In this document: in pieces, positions 57,001 through 63,000 of the stretch | Position numbering within the stretch: position 1 is the stretch's first letter | How the letters are laid out: every line of letters starts with the position of its first letter | The notes under the pieces: generated by a model | Told to the model about the DNA's origin: nothing | Database searches by the model: none | What the model saw: only the letters and a program-made list of their open reading frames with translations | Source of the DNA: Faucicola mancuniensis | Lineage (GTDB): Bacteria > Pseudomonadota > Gammaproteobacteria > Pseudomonadales > Moraxellaceae | NCBI RefSeq assembly: GCF_046523945.1 | Contig: NZ_CP171363.1 | Location: forward strand, 930,001 to 994,000 | DNA length: 64,000 bases | Direction: 5' to 3' | Translations under genes and position numbers: made by a program

Positions 57001-60000
57001 GCCACGCAATGTACGCTTGGGTGAAAACACCACGCTCACCTTACCGATTGGGGTCAGTGATGCCGACGGCGATGTCATTACCGTCAGCTTTAACAACTTA
57101 CCCGATGGCGCGCAATACGATGCGGCAACGCGTACCTTAACGTGGACGCCAAGCTATGATCAAGCAGGTCAATACAACAACATTGAAATTATTGCTAGTG
57201 ATGGCAAAACCATCAGCAAGCAGGTGTTTAACGTTGAGGTAAGCCAAGGCTATGCCAAACCGCAGTTGCCTGCGATGCCTACCCAAAATTTACGTGAAGG
57301 CGAAGCCTTTGGTATGCAATTGCCAGGCTTTATGCCAGGGGGGTTGGTGCAGGCCGATGGCACCACGGTCAGCCTTGAGTATTACATCAATGTATTGCCG
57401 GCAGGGATGACACTTGATCGTCAAACCGGTTGGTTAAGCTGGACGCCGGGCTTTACCCAGCACGGTAAAACCGAGCTACCGATTCGTTTAATTGCCACCT
57501 ATCAACCAGCGGACGGCAGTCGTCCGGTCACCACCGTGGCCAGCCAAACCTTGGTACTCGATGTCGCCAATGCCAATGGCGTGCCGGTGTTTATGGACAA
57601 TCAACCTTGGCAAATCATGGAAGGTCAACCGCTGCGCATTAGCACCTTTGCCATGGATCCAGACAACCCAAGCTTTACGCCCAAAGTGCGTTTCGCTGAG
57701 GGCAAACCTGCGGTTAGTGAAGATGGCACCGACGTACCGGCAACGGTTCGCTACGAGATTAAAGGCTTACCTGAGGGGGCAAGCTTTGATGCAGAAACCC
57801 TACAAATTAGCTGGACACCAACCTATCAACAAGCGGGTACTTACTATGTTGAAGTAACGGCAACCGACGATGGCGACGGTACAGGGGTGCCAGCGGTTGC
57901 TAAAATGATTGTACCGATTCAAGTGAATAATGCCAATCGTGCCCCCGTGTTTGGCAAGCTTGACAGCGTGGTGGTGAAACGCGGTGAGGCTGTCGATATC
58001 CCAGTGTCAGTCATTGACTTGGATGGTAATGACATTAACTTAGCCTTATCAGGGCTGCCACGCTTTGCCAGCTTTACTCAAACCTCGGTGGAAAATACGA
58101 CCAAAGGTCGTGTGATATCAGGGGTTATTCATTTAGCGCCAAGCGCTGGCGATCGCGGCAGTTATACCATAGGCTTAACTGCCACTGATGATGGCGATGG
58201 TGATAGCAATGCCGCTCAGCAAACCAGCACCGCATTTGTGGTCACGGTACAAAGTGAAACCGAGGCGCCTGTCATTGCGATGCCACGTCAACTGATAGCT
58301 GTCGCTGGCTAAAAACTCTCAATCCCCGTGAACGTCAGTGACCTTGATCAAGACGCATTAAGCTATGTACTCCAAGGGTTACCGGCGGGTGCTAAACTGG
58401 TTCAAGGTGTGCGTTATGGGGAGGCAACCATTGAATGGACGCCAACCACTGCCCAGATTGGTCAATATAACGCCACCTTGATTGTTAAAGACAGCGGCTT
58501 ACCAGCCGCAAATTCTGGGTATGCCACACCCGAAAACCCCGTGGTCAATGTCACCAGTGTGGACTTTAGCATTCAGGTTAAAGCAAGCAATACCGTTCCT
58601 GGGGTGCTGAGTATCAGTGCCAATGGTCAGTTGGTGGAGGACACCAACTTAGCCGCCCCGTTGACAATTGCCGCTAAAGAGGGGGAAGCCCTCAATTTAC
58701 AAGTGATTGCCCGTGATGGCGATGGTGATAGCTTATACTGGAGAGCCACTGGCTTACCCAGTGGTATGACCTTAGATAGCACGTCACAAAGTAATGGTCA
58801 AAGCACGCTAAGTTTAAACTGGCTACCAGGCAGCTTTGCGGCGCAGCTAGACAATGGTTTGGGTAAAGGTAGTTACCTAGTCACCTTAACCACCAGTGAT
58901 GGTATGGCAAGCTACGAGCGTCAAGTGCGCATTGATGTCGCCAACACCAACCAAGCCCCGGTGTTACTACCGATGCCGATGCAGCTCGTATATGAAGGTC
59001 AAACCTTAGGCTTTAGTGTCATGGCGCAAGATGCCGATGGGGATGCCTTGCGTTATAGCTTGGTTTACGATGACACCACCCCCAAAGACGTGCAATTTAA
59101 CCCAACCACCGGTTACTTTGAATGGACACCAACGGTTAACACCGTGGATAACGCCACAGCCAAAGATAAAACCTATCAATTTACCTTTGCCGCCACAGAC
59201 GGACAAGCCCGTGTGTTACGCACGGTACAAGTGCGCGTACTCGATGTTAATCGTGCGCCGACGATTAGCGCCAGCAATCATGCAGTGGTGGTGGGTGATA
59301 CCTTAAGCTTGCCGATTGTAAAAGGTACCAGCCAACCCACAAAAGCGGGGATTTACCTACAAGATGCGGACGGTCAGCGGCAAACACAGGGCTTAACGGT
59401 CAGCTTTAGCCACTTACCCGAGGGGGCAGTGTATGATGCCAGCCGTGGCGTACTTGACTGGACGCCAGACCCGGGCCAAATCGGGGATTATCAAGTGACC
59501 GCCACAGTCAGTGATGGTCGCAGCGAGACCTATCAAGTCTTTACCTTGCGAGCGGTTGCCGATAAAGACAGTATTCAGCCTGATATTTTAGTCAATCTCA
59601 CCCCGCAAACCCCAATTCTACCAGGGCAGTTAGCGACGTCTACCATTCGTGCCCAAAGCTATGCCGCCATTGCAAGCGTGACAGTACAAGCACGAGGCGC
59701 CGGTATCGGTGCTAGCGACTGGCAAACCGTTGAGCTTGATAATGCTGGACGCTTACGCTTAACCCCCGCTTATCCAGGGCTAGTTGAACTGCAAGTCACC
59801 GCCACCGATATTGATGGCTTTAGTCACACCACCACCGAGCGACTAAGGGTGAAAGACCCAGCCGATACAAGTGCACCGCTACTACAATGGACAGGTGCCC
59901 TACAAGGCCTACAAGCAGGTAGTACGCCGCTGCGTATCAGTTACAGCACGGCCATCAGTGCACGGCTTCAAGATACCCAATTGATGGGTTATCGCTTGGA

Positions 60001-63000
60001 GATTGCCCCATCTGTTGTGGGTCAATCCGTGCAGAGCTTGGTATGGCAAAGCTTGGGTGAAAACGATTATGCTGCCCAAGCGATAGATGCACAAACTGCC
60101 CTTGCCACGCTGGACCCTCACACCTTGAATAACGGGGTGTATCAATTACGTCTCACCGCGTGGGATTTAGCGGGTCGTAGCACCACCCAAATGGTTTCGC
60201 TGCTCATTGACAGCAGTGAAAAGACTCAAAGGGTTACCACCACCGACAGCCTATTTAGTGTTGGTAATCATACGCTGGCGTTAACGCGTGAGATGATGCC
60301 GGGTAGCACGCAGCAGGATGCGGGAAATTGGCGATTACCGCTACTTGATAGCCAGCTCACCCATGACCAAGCACTTAAAGATGCGACAGGTGCTACCGCA
60401 CCTTGGCGTCAGGGTACCAATGTTTGGTTACAACTGCCAACGCTGGCGAACAACGATCAAGCTGCTGTAAACTTAAGCTTTAGCTTAGGGCTTGAGCCGC
60501 TGGGAAATAATTTATACCGCCCGGTGTTTAGCCAAAGCCAAGGTTGGCAGCTCAGCGTAGGTGACTTAAATGCCCAGTCGGTGCAACTCACCTTACAAGG
60601 GGGTCGCTTATACAATGCCGCGACCGGTCTTGCTTGGGTGCCAAGCGGCTTTGTAGCGACCGATAAGGTAGGCAATCGTTACCAATTATCGGCGCAAGGT
60701 AAACTTAGCCAAGTGGTCTTTAATGACAATACCCAGTGGCTGGTATCCGACAGTGGCGTTACCTTGGTGGGCGATGCCACCCAGCAAGCCCGTGTCCAGT
60801 TGATTCGGGATGACAAGGGTCGTATTGAGCGGATTGTTGGTATGGACAGTCAAGGGCAATTACAAAGCATTGTGTATCGCTATGATGCACAAGGTCAGCT
60901 GGTGACGGCTCGAAGCCTCGTCGGCGATAGCGTCAATCAGCGGTATGGCTACCAAACCGACGGCAGTTTGCTGACAGCGCAAACGGCTGGCTATTTAGGT
61001 GCTGCGGTGAATTGGGGCGATACCACCCAAAATACGTGGCAGGGGACTCTAACGGCAACGCCTACGTATTTAACCTTTGGGGTGCGGGAGAGTGAACTCG
61101 CTTCAACCCGTAAAGCCCCTGGTAGCACGGGCAGTGTGATTGTTGCTGTGCATAGCACGGGCAATGCCAGCGTGGGGGTTGACGGCCAAGGCACGCATGT
61201 CTTAAGCCAGTCAACCAATGCCCAAGGGGTCACCACGACCTTAATCCGAGTCACTGAAGCAGGCTTTAAGCGACTTACCTTAACGGGCAGTGGGGAGACC
61301 CGCCTCGATCTGGTATTAGCGGGTGATATCAACCGTGATGGTAACATCGACGGTTTAGATTCTGCTACCTTGGAAAAAGCCTTAGCTTCTCAAGATGCGA
61401 GCTTAGACACCAACATGGATGTGAATGGGGATGGGGTCGTTAACGCCAGCGACCGTCAGGTGCTGTTTAGCAATTATGGCTTTAAAGCCAACCAAGCCCC
61501 GGTGAATGTGTTAACCAGCGAGCAGCAACAGCAGTTTGCTAAAACCCATACCGATTTGGGTAAACAAGCAAGCCTCGATGGGGTTGCCCAAGATTTAGAG
61601 GGCGACCAAATCTTCTGGCGCGTGGTCGGCGGCAGCCATGGGGTTGCTAGTCTCAATGCCGATGGTAAAACTTTAAGCTTTAAGCCAGAGGCTGGCTTTA
61701 GTGGTACGGCAACGGTGGTGGTACAAGCCGATGACGGCTTTAGCCGAGCAGCACCGATTGAATTAAGTTTTACTGTTAGCGATGCGAAGTTGGTACTGAT
61801 TAATATTGAGCGCATTCAAGGCTTGGCCTTGGGTAGTGGCGATAAGCTGCATGTAACCGGTGATTTCGCCGATGAGAAAGGGGTTGCGCTGCCTGCCGAT
61901 TATGTGCGCTTTGTGTCCAGCAATGATAAGGTCATATCGGTAGATGCACTGGGTAATGTCCGTGCCACTGGGATGGGTCAGGCGGTGGTAAAAGTGATTG
62001 CCCGGGGTATTGAGGCGGTCAATGTGTTTAGCGTATCGGTGGAGCAGCCACAAGCCTACAGCGGGATTGAGGTAGATGTGTATCCTCTGGCGGTGAGCCT
62101 GCCAACCAATGGTCAGCGTCAGTTAAAAGTGACCGAGTATGATGGCACCCGTATTGATGCGGCTAGCAAAGGCTCAACGTATTTTATTAGTGATAGTACA
62201 ATCGCAGATATTACCCCAGATGGCCTTATCATCGCCAAAAAAGCGGGTAACGCGAAAGTGTCGGTGATTAACAATGGTCGCCAGTATGATTTGGTACTAC
62301 ATGTGCAAGAGCCTGTCGTGGGTACGGGAAGGGTTTCGGCTGCCGATGGCGCTGTGGTAAAAGACGCTAAAGGCAATCAGTTGATGGTGGCACCGGGGGC
62401 GTTAAAAGATGGCACGAAAGTGTCCATTAATGAGATTAGCTTGAGTGATGTGGGGATGCCGCTGCCGGCTCAAGGGGTTGTCACTTCACTTAAAGCATTT
62501 GAAATTAAAACAGGGAATGAGAAATCTGGTTTACCACTTCAACTAGCTATTAATGTTAGTGATTTGAAAGATGATAAAACAGGAAACGCTTATTCTGTTG
62601 GTACTGAGGTGATGTTCTGGCGTAAAGGCACGATTACCGATGCTGATGGTATTACCCATGATACTTGGTGGTTAGTCGATAATGGCTACGTTGGGGCTGA
62701 TGGCGTAGCTCGTACTGCAAGTCCGCCTTATTCCGGCATTAATTACCAAGGCTCTTATGTTGTAACTAAATCTGAATTTGATGCTAAGACTGGTCAGATA
62801 AAAGTTAGTGGTGCGGCTCTTCGTTGGGATGCATTGTGGTCTCAGGCTGCTATGATTGCATTTGCACCCACACCAATTATGGCATTATCGGCAATTGGTA
62901 TATTTGCTTCAATGGCACAGCCAATTCAAGCGATCAATTATACAATTTTGGGAGCATACCAAGCGGAAGTTCCTAAAGAGTCATTGACACCTGAAAAAAT

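Larger units (their letters stand above)
39885..62462 (+). repeat. 22.57-kb direct repeat, right copy
   Basis: Counterpart of 1-22571. This copy is more continuous over the first 6 kb, while copy 1 is intact at six places where this one is broken (about 42003, 46092, 47957, 48535, 52568, 54325) and at the TAA at 58310. The boundary at 62462 is sharp: the next base differs and nucleotide identity then falls to that of distant homologues. Confidence 0.97.
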
